Shown here: piece by piece, positions 55,885 through 64,000 of the stretch | Numbering within the stretch: position 1 is the first letter of the stretch | Layout: each line of letters opens with the position of its first letter | Assembly (NCBI GenBank): GCA_947646015.1 | Contig: CANSEY010000021.1 | Coordinates: 1 to 64,000 of the forward strand | Direction: 5' to 3' | Length of the DNA stretch: 64,000 nucleotides | Source: an uncultured Bacteroides sp. | Lineage (GTDB): Bacteria; Bacteroidota; Bacteroidia; Bacteroidales; Bacteroidaceae | Made by a program: the position numbers and the translations under genes | Notes under the pieces: model-generated | The model's input: the letters and a program-made list of their open reading frames with translations, nothing else | Databases searched by the model: none | What the model was told of the DNA's origin: nothing

Positions 55885-57834
55885 ATGAAAAAGATATATC
55901 TATCATTGGCTATTTTAGCCGGAATCGGACTGGCCGGATGTAATGACAGCTTTCTGGAGCATGCGCCTGTCACCAGTCTGACAGAAAATAATGCTTTTAG
56001 ATCTTATGATAACTTTAAGTCGTTTGCATGGCCTTGTTATGAGATATTCAAGGATAATAATATAGCCAATACCATTAACGGAACCGGACAAGGTTCCTGC
56101 TATGCAGGTGATATGAATGCCGGATACTTGGAAAGCCGTGCCAATGAGTCGGGCAATGACTATGCTTTCGGAAGAGTTCAGAGTGTAGCTTCGGGCAATG
56201 GTTGGGGCTTTTCCGGCACATTCCGTCGTGCCAATATTTTGCTTGCTAACATCGATAAGTCGGAAATGACCGATGCCGAAAAGGACCATTGGCGTGCAGT
56301 AGGGTATTTTTTCCATTCATACTGGTACATGGAGCTTATCAATCGTTTTGGGGCGGTGCCTTGGGTTAATACGGCCCTTAACGAAAATTCTCCTGAGGCT
56401 TACGGTCCCCGTGTTGACCGCGAAATTGTGGCCGATTCCGTATTGAACCGTTTGAAATGGGCTGAAGCGAATATTGGAGATTTTGAGAAGCAAGATGGTG
56501 CAAATACCATTAATCGCGATTGTATTCGTGCGGCTATCTCACGATTTGCGTTGCGTGAAGCCACTTGGCGCAAATATCACGGAATAGACGGAGCTCAGAA
56601 GTTCTTTGACGAATGTATTCGGGTGTCCCGTCTGTTGATGAATGATTACCCTACTCTTTATTACGGAACAGACGGTCAGCCCGCAGCCGGATATGGAGAG
56701 ATGTGGACAACAGAAGATTTGGGCAAAGTGCCGGGTGTCATCTTGTATATGGAGTTTGTTCAAGACATCAAGATGGCCAATTTTAGTGCATTGGAACATA
56801 TGGATAGCCACAATGTAGAGATGAATCAGCATACTGTTGACCTTTATCTGTGTAAAGATGGCAAGCCGATTGCTACTTCTGCAAATTATCATGGAGATAA
56901 AACTCCCTATGCTACTTTCCGTGACCGTGATCCGCGTTTATATCACGTAGTAATGCCACCGTATAAAGTGAAAGCAAAGGTGAAGACGAAAGAAGATCCC
57001 AGAACATGGGATTATACCGATGATCCAGCAGATCGTGAATATATCGATATTATGGGTCCTAACGAATCCTGTGATAATCCCGGTATTGGTATGAAACGCC
57101 TTCCCGGACAGAACTGGAGTGCTTCATTGGTACCTTCTTCACCAAACTTTATGGGGGGTATCGGAGCTACAGGTTTTGTGAGAAGCCGCTCGGGATATTA
57201 TTTCTGGAAGAATTGGAGCAACTGGGAAACGAACCGTAACGGAGGTGTCACTCTGAACACATCGGATAAGCCTATCTTTAAGATCGAAGAGGTTTTATTG
57301 AATTATGCCGAAGCCATGTGTGAGACCGGACAGTTCACTCAGGCAGTGGCCGACGAATCTATTAATAAGTTGCGTAGACGTGCCGGTGTGGCCGATATGA
57401 AGGTTGCCGATATTGATGATAGTTTTGATCCGAACCGTGGACGCTATTATCCGAAAGGAAATGAACAAGGTGTTCTGGTAGATACTGTTTTATGGGAAGT
57501 GCGCCGTGAACGTATTGTCGAGCTAATGGGTGAAGGCTTCGGATTCTACGATATCCGCCGTTGGAGAATGGCCCCCTGGTTCCTTAACCGCCAGTTTAAA
57601 GGAATGTGGATGGCGAAAGATAAGTTCAGACATGGTGCCCAGTTCTTATTGAATGAAACGACCGGTGGACCGGACCCTGCCGACGGAGCCATGACAGAAG
57701 GATATATTTATTTACAACCGGACCCTATCAAAGCAGGTGAAGGCTGGCAGGAGAGATATTATCTTTATGAGGTTCCTACTCAAGAAATTATCTTGAATCC
57801 GGCACTTGCACCTAACAATCCGGGGTGGGAATAA
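55885..57834 (+). CDS. SusD/RagB-family glycan-binding lipoprotein
   Basis: The 649-residue protein has a lipoprotein signal (lipobox LAGC, Cys19) and the usual SusD helical fold with TPR-like parts. The N-terminal segment NDSFLEHAPVTSLTENNAF, then NRFGAVPWVNTALNEN and EVRRERIVELMGEGFGFYDI (about 550-570), are hallmark regions. It sits 21 bases after susC and works as its surface lid, capturing the glycan before transport. Specificity cannot be read from the sequence, but the adjoining sulfatase suggests a sulfated glycan such as mucin or glycosaminoglycan. Confidence 0.95.
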   Translation: MKKIYLSLAILAGIGLAGCNDSFLEHAPVTSLTENNAFRSYDNFKSFAWPCYEIFKDNNIANTINGTGQGSCYAGDMNAGYLESRANESGNDYAFGRVQSVASGNGWGFSGTFRRANILLANIDKSEMTDAEKDHWRAVGYFFHSYWYMELINRFGAVPWVNTALNENSPEAYGPRVDREIVADSVLNRLKWAEANIGDFEKQDGANTINRDCIRAAISRFALREATWRKYHGIDGAQKFFDECIRVSRLLMNDYPTLYYGTDGQPAAGYGEMWTTEDLGKVPGVILYMEFVQDIKMANFSALEHMDSHNVEMNQHTVDLYLCKDGKPIATSANYHGDKTPYATFRDRDPRLYHVVMPPYKVKAKVKTKEDPRTWDYTDDPADREYIDIMGPNESCDNPGIGMKRLPGQNWSASLVPSSPNFMGGIGATGFVRSRSGYYFWKNWSNWETNRNGGVTLNTSDKPIFKIEEVLLNYAEAMCETGQFTQAVADESINKLRRRAGVADMKVADIDDSFDPNRGRYYPKGNEQGVLVDTVLWEVRRERIVELMGEGFGFYDIRRWRMAPWFLNRQFKGMWMAKDKFRHGAQFLLNETTGGPDPADGAMTEGYIYLQPDPIKAGEGWQERYYLYEVPTQEIILNPALAPNNPGWE

Positions 57835-57860
57835 TTGAAACGGAATAGCAATGAACCTGT

Positions 57861-57956
57861 TTCACCACAGATAACACAGATTTTCACAGAACTTCTAATC
57901 TTGTTATCAATAAAATAAATTATTAATCTGTGAAAATCTGTGTTATCTGTGGTGAA
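57861..57956. repeat. 30-bp perfect inverted repeat between susD and the sulfatase gene
   Basis: Left arm 57861-57890 and right arm 57927-57956 are perfectly complementary across a 36-base AT-rich loop. The arms start TTCACCACAGATAACACAGA. No promoter or T-tract is present. A related imperfect palindrome lies at 60334-60424. It could stabilise the susCD message 3' end, reduce read-through, or be a small palindromic repeat family member. Confidence 0.9.
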
Positions 57957-57990
57957 GTTAAAACCAAATGAACTCGAAACAAACCCAAGA

Positions 57991-59532
57991 ATGAATCAAA
58001 AAATTATTTATAGTAGTGCATTACTTGTCGGATTAGGCAGCCCGCAAGCATTTGCCCATAAAGAAAAGGCCCATACCCCTCAAAAACCGAATATCATCTT
58101 TATTATGTGTGATGATATGGGGTATGGAGATTTGGGTTGCTATGGACAGCCATACATCAGCACCCCTAATATTGACAACATGGCCCGTGAAGGCATGCGA
58201 TTTACGCAAGCCTATGCCGGAAGTCCGGTGAGTGCACCTTCGCGCGCATCGTTGATGACCGGACAACATACCGGACATTGCGAAGTGCGTGGTAATAAAG
58301 AGTATTGGACTCAGGCGTCTACAGTGATGTATGGCGATAATAAAGAATTTTCAGTTGTCGGACAACATCCCTATGATCCGGAACATGTCATTCTGCCCGA
58401 AATAATGAAAGATAACGGATATACAACCGGTATGTTTGGTAAATGGGCGGGGGGATACGAAGGCTCGGCGTCCACTCCGGATAAAAGAGGAATCGATGAA
58501 TATTACGGATATATCTGTCAATTTCAGGCACATCTCTATTATCCCAATTTTCTGAATCGTTATAGTCCGTCGTTGGGTGATACAGGTGTTGTACGTGTTG
58601 TGATGGAAGAGAATATCAAATATCCGATGTACGGTTCAGATTATCATAAACGTACTCAATACTCAGCTGATCTGATTCATCAGAAAGCGATGGAATGGAT
58701 CGAGAAACAGGATGGTGAACAACCTTTCTTCGGAATCTTTACCTATACCTTGCCGCATGCAGAGTTAGTGCAACCGGAAGACTCTATTTTGAATCATTAT
58801 AAGACACAGTTTGCTGATGACAAAGCTTTTGGTGGTCAAAAAGGATCCAGATATAACGCCATTACCCATGTGCATGCACAGTTTGCGGGTATGATCACCC
58901 GTTTGGACTATTATGTGGGCGAAGTTCTGAAGAAGTTGGAAGAGAAAGGATTTGATGAGAATACGATTGTCATCTTTACCAGTGATAATGGGCCCCATGA
59001 GGAAGGCGGAGCCGATCCTACTTTCTTCGGGCGTGACGGAAAGTTACGTGGCTTGAAGCGCCAGTGTTACGAGGGAGGTATCCGTGTTCCGTTTATTGTC
59101 CGTTGGCCCGGTCAGGTTGCTGCCGGAACAGTGAATGATCATCAATGTGCTTTCTACGATGTCATGCCTACCTTGTGTGATTTGACAGGCGTGAAGAACT
59201 TCACGAAAAAATATGTGAATAAGAAAAAGGAAGCGGATTATTTTGATGGTATCTCTTTTGCTCCGACCATACTGGGTAAAAAGAACCAGAAAAAACATGA
59301 TTTTCTCTATTGGGAGTTTAATGAAACGAACCAGATCGGTGTACGTATGGGAGACTGGAAAATGGTTGTCAAGAAAGGTACTCCTTTCCTTTATAATCTG
59401 GCGACAGATATCCATGAAGATCATAATGTAGCTGCCGAAAATCCTGATATTGTGAAGAAAATGGTTGGGATTATCCATCAGCAACATACGGAAAATCCAA
59501 ATTTCAAGGTAACATTACCTCCTACTATGTAA
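57991..59532 (+). CDS. Sulfatase (S-type, formylglycine-dependent) of the polysaccharide locus
   Basis: The 513-residue protein has an N-terminal signal peptide (about 1-22), NIIFIMCDDMGYGDLGCYGQ with the metal-binding Asp pair, and the sulfatase signature SAPSRASLMTGQ. Ser81 is the residue that an anaerobic maturase must convert to formylglycine. Further motifs are FGKWAGGYEG, IFTYTLPHAELVQP and TSDNGPHEEGG. I used the ATG at 57991; an earlier in-frame GTG lies inside the inverted repeat. It should remove sulfate from a glycan in the periplasm or at the surface. The maturase gene is not in the window. A terminator follows. Confidence 0.94.
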   Translation: MNQKIIYSSALLVGLGSPQAFAHKEKAHTPQKPNIIFIMCDDMGYGDLGCYGQPYISTPNIDNMAREGMRFTQAYAGSPVSAPSRASLMTGQHTGHCEVRGNKEYWTQASTVMYGDNKEFSVVGQHPYDPEHVILPEIMKDNGYTTGMFGKWAGGYEGSASTPDKRGIDEYYGYICQFQAHLYYPNFLNRYSPSLGDTGVVRVVMEENIKYPMYGSDYHKRTQYSADLIHQKAMEWIEKQDGEQPFFGIFTYTLPHAELVQPEDSILNHYKTQFADDKAFGGQKGSRYNAITHVHAQFAGMITRLDYYVGEVLKKLEEKGFDENTIVIFTSDNGPHEEGGADPTFFGRDGKLRGLKRQCYEGGIRVPFIVRWPGQVAAGTVNDHQCAFYDVMPTLCDLTGVKNFTKKYVNKKKEADYFDGISFAPTILGKKNQKKHDFLYWEFNETNQIGVRMGDWKMVVKKGTPFLYNLATDIHEDHNVAAENPDIVKKMVGIIHQQHTENPNFKVTLPPTM

Positions 59533-59553
59533 GAAGATTCTTAGTGATAGATC

Positions 59554-59600
59554 AAGCGCTGTCTTTTACCCTCTATTCAGAGGAAGGATAGCGCTTTTTG
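59554..59600 (+). terminator. Terminator of the SusC/D-sulfatase operon
   Basis: AGCGCTGTC (59555-59563) pairs with GATAGCGCT (59587-59595), with one G-T pair, and an inner CCTCT/AGAGG stem lies in the loop. TTTTTGTTT follows on the plus strand. It lies 22 bases after the sulfatase stop. Confidence 0.75.
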
Positions 59601-59762
59601 TTTGATAGCTTAGAGCGCTGTTCGGTATCAAAATGTTTGCTGTTTTATTTTTCTGCTGGCATCTGCTTTGGCGAAATGTTGCGAAATAGAAGAGGAATCA
59701 TCAGATATTTCTTTTCAGATCACTTGTTACCGGGAAATTATGTGAGAGGTATCGGAAGGAAG

Positions 59763-59838
59763 TTAACTTCCTGTCGGCAAATAACTAACTTCCTGCCGAC
59801 AGAGAATTAATTTCCTGAGAGTAGGAAGTTAACTTCTT
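59763..59838. repeat. Four degenerate repeat units at exact 22-base spacing
   Basis: Units begin at 59763, 59785, 59807 and 59829 with TTAACTTCCTG, CTAACTTCCTG, TTAATTTCCTG and TTAACTTCTTA. The parts between differ, although GTCGGC/GCCGAC in units 1 and 2 are complementary and can pair. The spacing equals about two helical turns. Confidence 0.75.
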
Positions 59839-60306
59839 ATGAATAAGAAGTCTGTATTCTGATGAAAGCATCGGTTTTCCTTCTCGAAACATCCCTTAAT
59901 TTAGGGAAAAAGAACTGCTTTTTCTTCTAGAACAGAGTTTGGAGGACTCTTTTTAAAAGTGTTATTCCGAATGTTTATGAGATTTCCAGGTTTCTTCCTA
60001 AGAGTAAATGCCCTTGGTATCTTGTCTTTATGGTAGCATTTCACTGTATTTTCCGACTCTCTGACTTCCTGGAAAAGGGTATTCCTGCGTTTTTTACTCT
60101 CTTCTTGTTTCCAGGGCACAAAGAATTGATTCTGAGGAATCTCAAAATACATTTTGACAGAATGCTAAAAGAAGATTTCCTGTGTAATGTTGGTTTTGAT
60201 GTATAACCTCCATCCGGAACATCCAATTATCATATACTTTTGCTTGAAGATTATTGTGAACTTCCTTTGTCTATTATAATCCTTGTCGTTATTATATTAA
60301 AACAAT

Positions 60307-60444
60307 AAAGAGGGATGTGTCAAAACTCGTATTCACCATAGATTACACTGATTTACACAGATAAATATCATTGGCTATCAGTGTATTAAAAACGTTTTTG
60401 TGTAAATCCGTGTAATCTGTGGTGAGTTATGAGACACCCTCTTT
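60307..60444. repeat. Imperfect inverted repeat downstream of the yfhO-like gene
   Basis: The inner arms (60334-60358 and 60399-60424) resemble those of the element at 57861-57956 (CACCACAGATTACACGGATT on one strand). The outer parts AAAGAGGGATGTGTC and GAGACACCCTCTTT pair with a few mismatches or a bulge. It lies directly after the stop of the minus-strand yfhO-like gene and may act as its terminator or 3'-end stabiliser. Confidence 0.75.
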
Positions 60445-60461
60445 CATCATTTAATTAATGA

Positions 60462-62960
60462 TTATTTGCTGTTTTCACTATATTTTTTTCGATAGATCCA
60501 TATCAGGATTATTACTCCTACCAGCAATAACGCCATCGCTCCGTATGCAATACCTTCTGTAATATGCAGGCTTTGCGGATCAAAACGCATTTCGATGGTG
60601 TGTTTACCTGCCGGGACATTCATAGCACGTAAAATGTAGTCTGCACGGGCAATATCGGCGGGCTTGCCATCAATGGTTGCCGTCCACCCCGGATAATATA
60701 TTTCGGAGAAAACCACTATACCGTCTTGGGGTGAGGAAGTCTCGTATACTAATTGGTTAGGTTCATAACTGGTCAAACGAATCGTAGACAGTGAGTCTTT
60801 GTACCCCTCGTTCACTCCTTTCAGTGCCTCTTTAAACTTAGAGTCTACTATAGCGGTTTGTTGCAGGTCGACTTGCCCGATGGCATCGATTTCTTCGTTT
60901 GCATTGTTCACGTATTGTATTTTATCTATGAACCATGCATTTCCGAAAGTATATGGGTTCTCAATGGGGACTGTTTGACCTTGCTGTCCGGCAGGGAATA
61001 TAAAGTATTTCGTATTCAGCATATTCAATACAGGAAACTTAGCAGCGTTTACGCTATCCATTTGTCCACCGGCTGTAGCTACTTCCTGATAGGCTGCCTG
61101 CATTTCTTTAGCGATGTGATGGTCTATCATTTCCTGATAACGGCGAAGCTTTGCAGCATGATAACCGCCTACGCTCTTGTGCCAATAAGAGGTATTGTTT
61201 TCTTCAAATGTATTGCCCGCAAAGTTCAGTACACGATAATCCAGTGATGGGTCTTGCAGGATTAGTTCATCTGTCTGTGTTTTCCGGAATGTAGCAGTCT
61301 GCTCTGATTTCGGGATAAACTGTTCGTCGTACAGATAACGTTTATTTACGCTCCACATGTCTCCCAGGCATAATAGAGCAATAGCGGCAACAGTCCAGGT
61401 TGCTTTCAGCTTTTTGGCGTTATAGGCCAGTAAAAGCAGGGTGCCGATGGTGACGATAAAGAAACTTCGCCAAGCATCAGAGGTGAAAAGGTGTACACGC
61501 ATTTCCTCAAGATTGGCAATAATGGGCGATAGTTGGTCGGCAGGCAGGGCATTTTGCAGAGCTGCCATTTCGTTACCTGGAATATAGGTAGGAAAGAACA
61601 GACGGGGAGCAATGGCAAAGAGCAGTGCCAATCCCCCGGTTAATCCGAAACTGATATAGATGTATTTCAGTTTCTCTTTCAATAATTCCGGCTTGGTGAG
61701 TATTTCCTTCAGGGTAAGGATGGCGAGCAAAGGAATAGTAAACTCGGCAATTACCAAAATAGAGGATACAGCCCGGAACTTATTGTACATTGGGATATAA
61801 TCGATGAAAAAGTCTGTCAATCCCATGAAGTTTTTACCCCATGAAAGTAGGATAGAGAAGATGGTAGCTCCCAGTAGTGCCCATTTCATAGGACCTTTTA
61901 CAATGAAACATCCCAAAATGAAAAGCATTAGTACGAATGCGCCTACATAGACCGGACCACTTGTCATCGGCTGATCGCCAAAATATTGAGTTAGCTGTGA
62001 GTAGAGGCTGCTATACATCGGATTAGCCTTTTCCATTGCTTTCTCACTTCGTGACAGCGGTACGGAAGCACCTCCTTTGACATTGGGGACCAGCAGGGAG
62101 AATGTTTCACCGATACCATAACTCCATTGAGTGATGTAATCGCGGTTGAGGCCGCTACTAGTCTGTTTGGCGGCAGCTCCTTCATATTTCAGCTCACTTT
62201 TACCACGCATCGTTTCTTTACTATATTCGTAAGTGTGGTATAGGTTTGAGAGGTTGATGGATACTCCAATCAGTCCTGCAACAATCAGCACGCCGGTAGC
62301 TTTGAAGAATTGGGGGAGTTCTTTTTTTCGCCAGGCGTCTTCGAAGAATGCGCCTACCATGAAAAGAATAACAAACAAGAAATAATAAGTCATCTGCACA
62401 TGGTTGGACAATATCTGCATAGCCATGAATAAAGCGGTGATAATACCTCCTAACAGATATTTTTTTCGGTAAGCAAGTACTATACCTGCTATCGTAGGTG
62501 GAATATAGGCTAAAGTAATAAATTTCCAGATATGTCCGGCAGCTATCAGAATGAAGAAATAGGACGAAAATCCCCAAATGATTCCTCCTAACCCTGCGAG
62601 CCATGCCGGTATGCCGAATGCCCTTAGCAGGATATAGAACCCGAGCATCATGATAAATGTGAGCCATACGTAGTTCGGAAGAAAAAGGTGATATACTTTC
62701 TGTACAAATGTCAGCGGCTCGGTAGAGTCGTAACTCGGGGACATCTGGTAGGTAGGCATACCTCCGAAGAGTGCATTGGTCCAGCGGGTACGTTCACCTG
62801 TTCTCTCATAATATTCTTTGGCTTCTTGTCCGGCTCCGGCTCCGGCCACGGTGTCGTGCTGGAAGAGAATCCGGTCTTCGGTGATAGCAGGGAAGAAATA
62901 GATGAAAGAGATAACTATAAATGCCAGAATGGCAATCAGGTCGGGAAGAAATTTTTTCAT
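60462..62960 (-). CDS. YfhO-family multi-pass membrane protein
   Basis: The 832-residue protein has about 13 transmembrane helices in the first 550 residues, with the early loop HDTVAGAGAGQEAKEYYERT and GIPAWLAGLGGIIWGFSSYF. A soluble C-terminal domain follows (about 560-800) with FSEIYYPGWTATIDGKP, a signature of YfhO-like proteins, and a last helix (about 800-822). The family has a GT-C-like membrane part and in Gram-positives is linked to glycosylation of teichoic acid. In Bacteroides the function is unknown. It is preceded by the ahcY gene on the same strand. Confidence 0.87.
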   Translation of the reverse strand: MKKFLPDLIAILAFIVISFIYFFPAITEDRILFQHDTVAGAGAGQEAKEYYERTGERTRWTNALFGGMPTYQMSPSYDSTEPLTFVQKVYHLFLPNYVWLTFIMMLGFYILLRAFGIPAWLAGLGGIIWGFSSYFFILIAAGHIWKFITLAYIPPTIAGIVLAYRKKYLLGGIITALFMAMQILSNHVQMTYYFLFVILFMVGAFFEDAWRKKELPQFFKATGVLIVAGLIGVSINLSNLYHTYEYSKETMRGKSELKYEGAAAKQTSSGLNRDYITQWSYGIGETFSLLVPNVKGGASVPLSRSEKAMEKANPMYSSLYSQLTQYFGDQPMTSGPVYVGAFVLMLFILGCFIVKGPMKWALLGATIFSILLSWGKNFMGLTDFFIDYIPMYNKFRAVSSILVIAEFTIPLLAILTLKEILTKPELLKEKLKYIYISFGLTGGLALLFAIAPRLFFPTYIPGNEMAALQNALPADQLSPIIANLEEMRVHLFTSDAWRSFFIVTIGTLLLLAYNAKKLKATWTVAAIALLCLGDMWSVNKRYLYDEQFIPKSEQTATFRKTQTDELILQDPSLDYRVLNFAGNTFEENNTSYWHKSVGGYHAAKLRRYQEMIDHHIAKEMQAAYQEVATAGGQMDSVNAAKFPVLNMLNTKYFIFPAGQQGQTVPIENPYTFGNAWFIDKIQYVNNANEEIDAIGQVDLQQTAIVDSKFKEALKGVNEGYKDSLSTIRLTSYEPNQLVYETSSPQDGIVVFSEIYYPGWTATIDGKPADIARADYILRAMNVPAGKHTIEMRFDPQSLHITEGIAYGAMALLLVGVIILIWIYRKKYSENSK

Positions 62961-63076
62961 TTACGATTAGACGATTTACAATTTACAATTGAAGTTTGAC
63001 TTAGGATTAGACGATTTACTATCCTGAAGTGAGAAAAAGTAATTTCAGTCGTTATTCGTAAATCGTCCAATCGTAA
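62961..63076. repeat. 19-bp repeat, two direct copies and one inverted, between ahcY and yfhO
   Basis: Copy 1 TTACGATTAGACGATTTAC at 62961-62979, copy 2 (TTAGGATTAGACGATTTAC) at 63001-63019, and an inverted copy at 63058-63076 that matches copy 1 with one mismatch. Copies 1 and 3 can form a long hairpin around copy 2. It fills the gap between the two genes; no promoter was recognised in it. Confidence 0.8.
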
Positions 63077-63081
63077 CTTTT

Positions 63082-64000
63082 TTAATATCTGTAATGATCC
63101 GCTTTGTAAGGACCGTCAACAGACACACCGATGTAGGCAGCCTGCTCCGGAGTCAACTTGGTCAGCTTCACACCAATTTTTTCAAGGTGTAGGCGGGCTA
63201 CTTCTTCATCCAGATGTTTAGGCAAACGATATACATTGATATCGTATTTCTTGTTGAACAACTCGATTTGGGCCAATGTCTGATTGGTGAATGAATTACT
63301 CATTACGAATGACGGGTGGCCTGTGGCACATCCCAGGTTTACCAACCGACCGTCTGCCAACAGAATGATACTGTGACCGTCAGGGAAATAATAGCGGTCT
63401 ACCTGTGGCTTGATATTGACACGTTTGATACCCGGATAATGTTTCAGTGCATCTACCTGGATTTCATTGTCAAAATGGCCGATGTTGCAAACGATAGCCT
63501 GATCTTTCATTTGTTCCATGTGATCGATACGGATGATATCGATATTACCGGTAGTAGTGACAAAGATGTTACCTTCTTTGCAGGCGTCTTCCATGGTTAC
63601 TACTTCAAAACCTTCCATGGCAGCCTGCAGTGCACAGATAGGATCGACCTCTGTAACCAGCACCCGGGCTCCGTAGGAACGCATAGAGTGTGAACAGCCT
63701 TTACCTACATCGCCATAACCGCATACCACAACTACTTTGCCGGCAATCATTACGTCTGTAGCACGTTTGATGCCGTCTGCCAATGATTCGCGGCAACCAT
63801 ACAGGTTGTCGAATTTAGATTTGGTAACCGAGTCGTTTACGTTGAAGGCAGGGAACAACAACTTGCCTTCTTCCTGCATCTGGTATAGGCGATGCACGCC
63901 GGTCGTTGTCTCTTCCGAAACTCCGCGCACTTCAGCCGCTACCCGGTGCCAGCGTTCTTTGTCTTCTGCCAGCACTTTTTTCAGTATAGCATTCAATTCT
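63082..64000 (-). CDS. ahcY: Adenosylhomocysteinase, C-terminal part (5' end outside the window)
   Basis: About 305 residues are visible and the frame runs through position 64000, so the N-terminal part lies beyond the window. Seen motifs are [40 protein letters not shown], the NAD-binding [34 protein letters not shown] and the C-terminal [10 protein letters not shown]. It hydrolyses S-adenosylhomocysteine to adenosine and homocysteine, removing the product of methyltransferases. The apparent start at 63996 is an internal TTG codon, not a true start. Confidence 0.96.
   Translation of the reverse strand, partial: ELNAILKKVLAEDKERWHRVAAEVRGVSEETTTGVHRLYQMQEEGKLLFPAFNVNDSVTKSKFDNLYGCRESLADGIKRATDVMIAGKVVVVCGYGDVGKGCSHSMRSYGARVLVTEVDPICALQAAMEGFEVVTMEDACKEGNIFVTTTGNIDIIRIDHMEQMKDQAIVCNIGHFDNEIQVDALKHYPGIKRVNIKPQVDRYYFPDGHSIILLADGRLVNLGCATGHPSFVMSNSFTNQTLAQIELFNKKYDINVYRLPKHLDEEVARLHLEKIGVKLTKLTPEQAAYIGVSVDGPYKADHYRY

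Larger units (their letters stand above)
59533..60461 (+). other. Long non-coding stretch between sulfatase and yfhO-like genes
   Basis: These 929 bases have no believable gene. They hold the sulfatase terminator, a set of four 22-base units (59763-59838), AT-rich sequence of unclear origin (59850-60300) and an imperfect palindrome (60307-60444). The short open frames seen here lack codon bias and domains. Confidence 0.6.

Noticed and set aside
57861..57956. Invertible phase-variation promoter flanked by inverted repeats
   Set aside because: The loop is only 36 bases and contains no TAnnTTTG element, so inverting it would not switch a gene. xerD at 44931 is a housekeeping-type recombinase and is far away.
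59763..59838. CRISPR array
   Set aside because: Units repeat every 22 bases with cores of about 11 bases, leaving no room for spacers of normal length, and no cas gene is present.
59598..60152. Short open frames in the region after the sulfatase gene
   Set aside because: Two frames of 70-83 codons on opposite strands cover AT-rich sequence and repeats, without start context, codon bias or domains.
63082..63996. AhcY start at 63996
   Set aside because: The codon is an internal TTG; the frame continues to the window edge and the visible part lacks the family's N-terminal substrate-binding region.

Overview
The window looks like chromosomal DNA of a Bacteroides species, probably of the B. fragilis group. 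This rests on gene content and on promoter style, because no database search was possible. The signs are a SusC/SusD pair with an ECF sigma factor and a FecR-type anti-sigma factor, a hybrid two-component system with a propeller-type sensor, NVEALA-type and 6-bladed-propeller exported proteins, and a DUF4491 protein. Many genes also carry the Bacteroides -7 element TAnnTTTG, and in the best cases TTTG lies 19-20 bases upstream of it. No phage, insertion sequence, CRISPR array or rRNA was seen. There is one tRNA.

Layout. (1) 0.1-7.3 kb: a tripartite RND efflux operon (adaptor, pump, TolC-like channel) followed by a LytS-type kinase and a LytTR regulator. (2) 7.3-10.0 kb: tRNA(CAT), a DUF4491 membrane protein, an Lrp/AsnC regulator with a palindrome over its promoter, and two FKBP prolyl isomerases. 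(3) 10.4-21.3 kb: a sirtuin without the zinc cysteines, then a surface-glycan locus with five glycosyltransferases, a Wzx-type flippase, and wecC and wecB for UDP-ManNAcA. (4) 21.3-25.5 kb: metG, then a small cysteine-rich NVEALA-like exported protein in an operon with a propeller lipoprotein. (5) 25.5-30.8 kb: a transglutaminase-like lipoprotein, a fused ADP-forming acyl-CoA synthetase, and a lipoprotein overlapping a radical SAM/SPASM enzyme. (6) 30.9-40.3 kb: a hybrid two-component sensor with a secreted alpha-barrel protein, another exported propeller protein, and a TPR/transmembrane/HTH regulator. (7) 40.3-50.4 kb: housekeeping genes (YifB/ComM, a TlpA-like protein, a TPR envelope lipoprotein, xerD, aroQ, pyk, an O-methyltransferase, rbfA and a LolC/E-type permease). 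(8) 50.6-59.6 kb: an ECF sigma/FecR/SusC/SusD/sulfatase polysaccharide-utilization locus, probably for a sulfated glycan. (9) 59.6-64.0 kb: a repeat-rich non-coding stretch, a YfhO-type membrane protein, and the C-terminal part of adenosylhomocysteinase, which runs off the window.

The least understood parts are the radical SAM/lipoprotein pair, the NVEALA-like peptide with its propeller lipoprotein, the membrane-spanning TPR-HTH regulator, and several intergenic palindromic or tandem repeats near the right end. Those repeats are a 30-bp perfect inverted repeat between susD and the sulfatase gene, a related imperfect one after yfhO, four units at exact 22-base spacing, and a 19-bp direct and inverted triplet between ahcY and yfhO.
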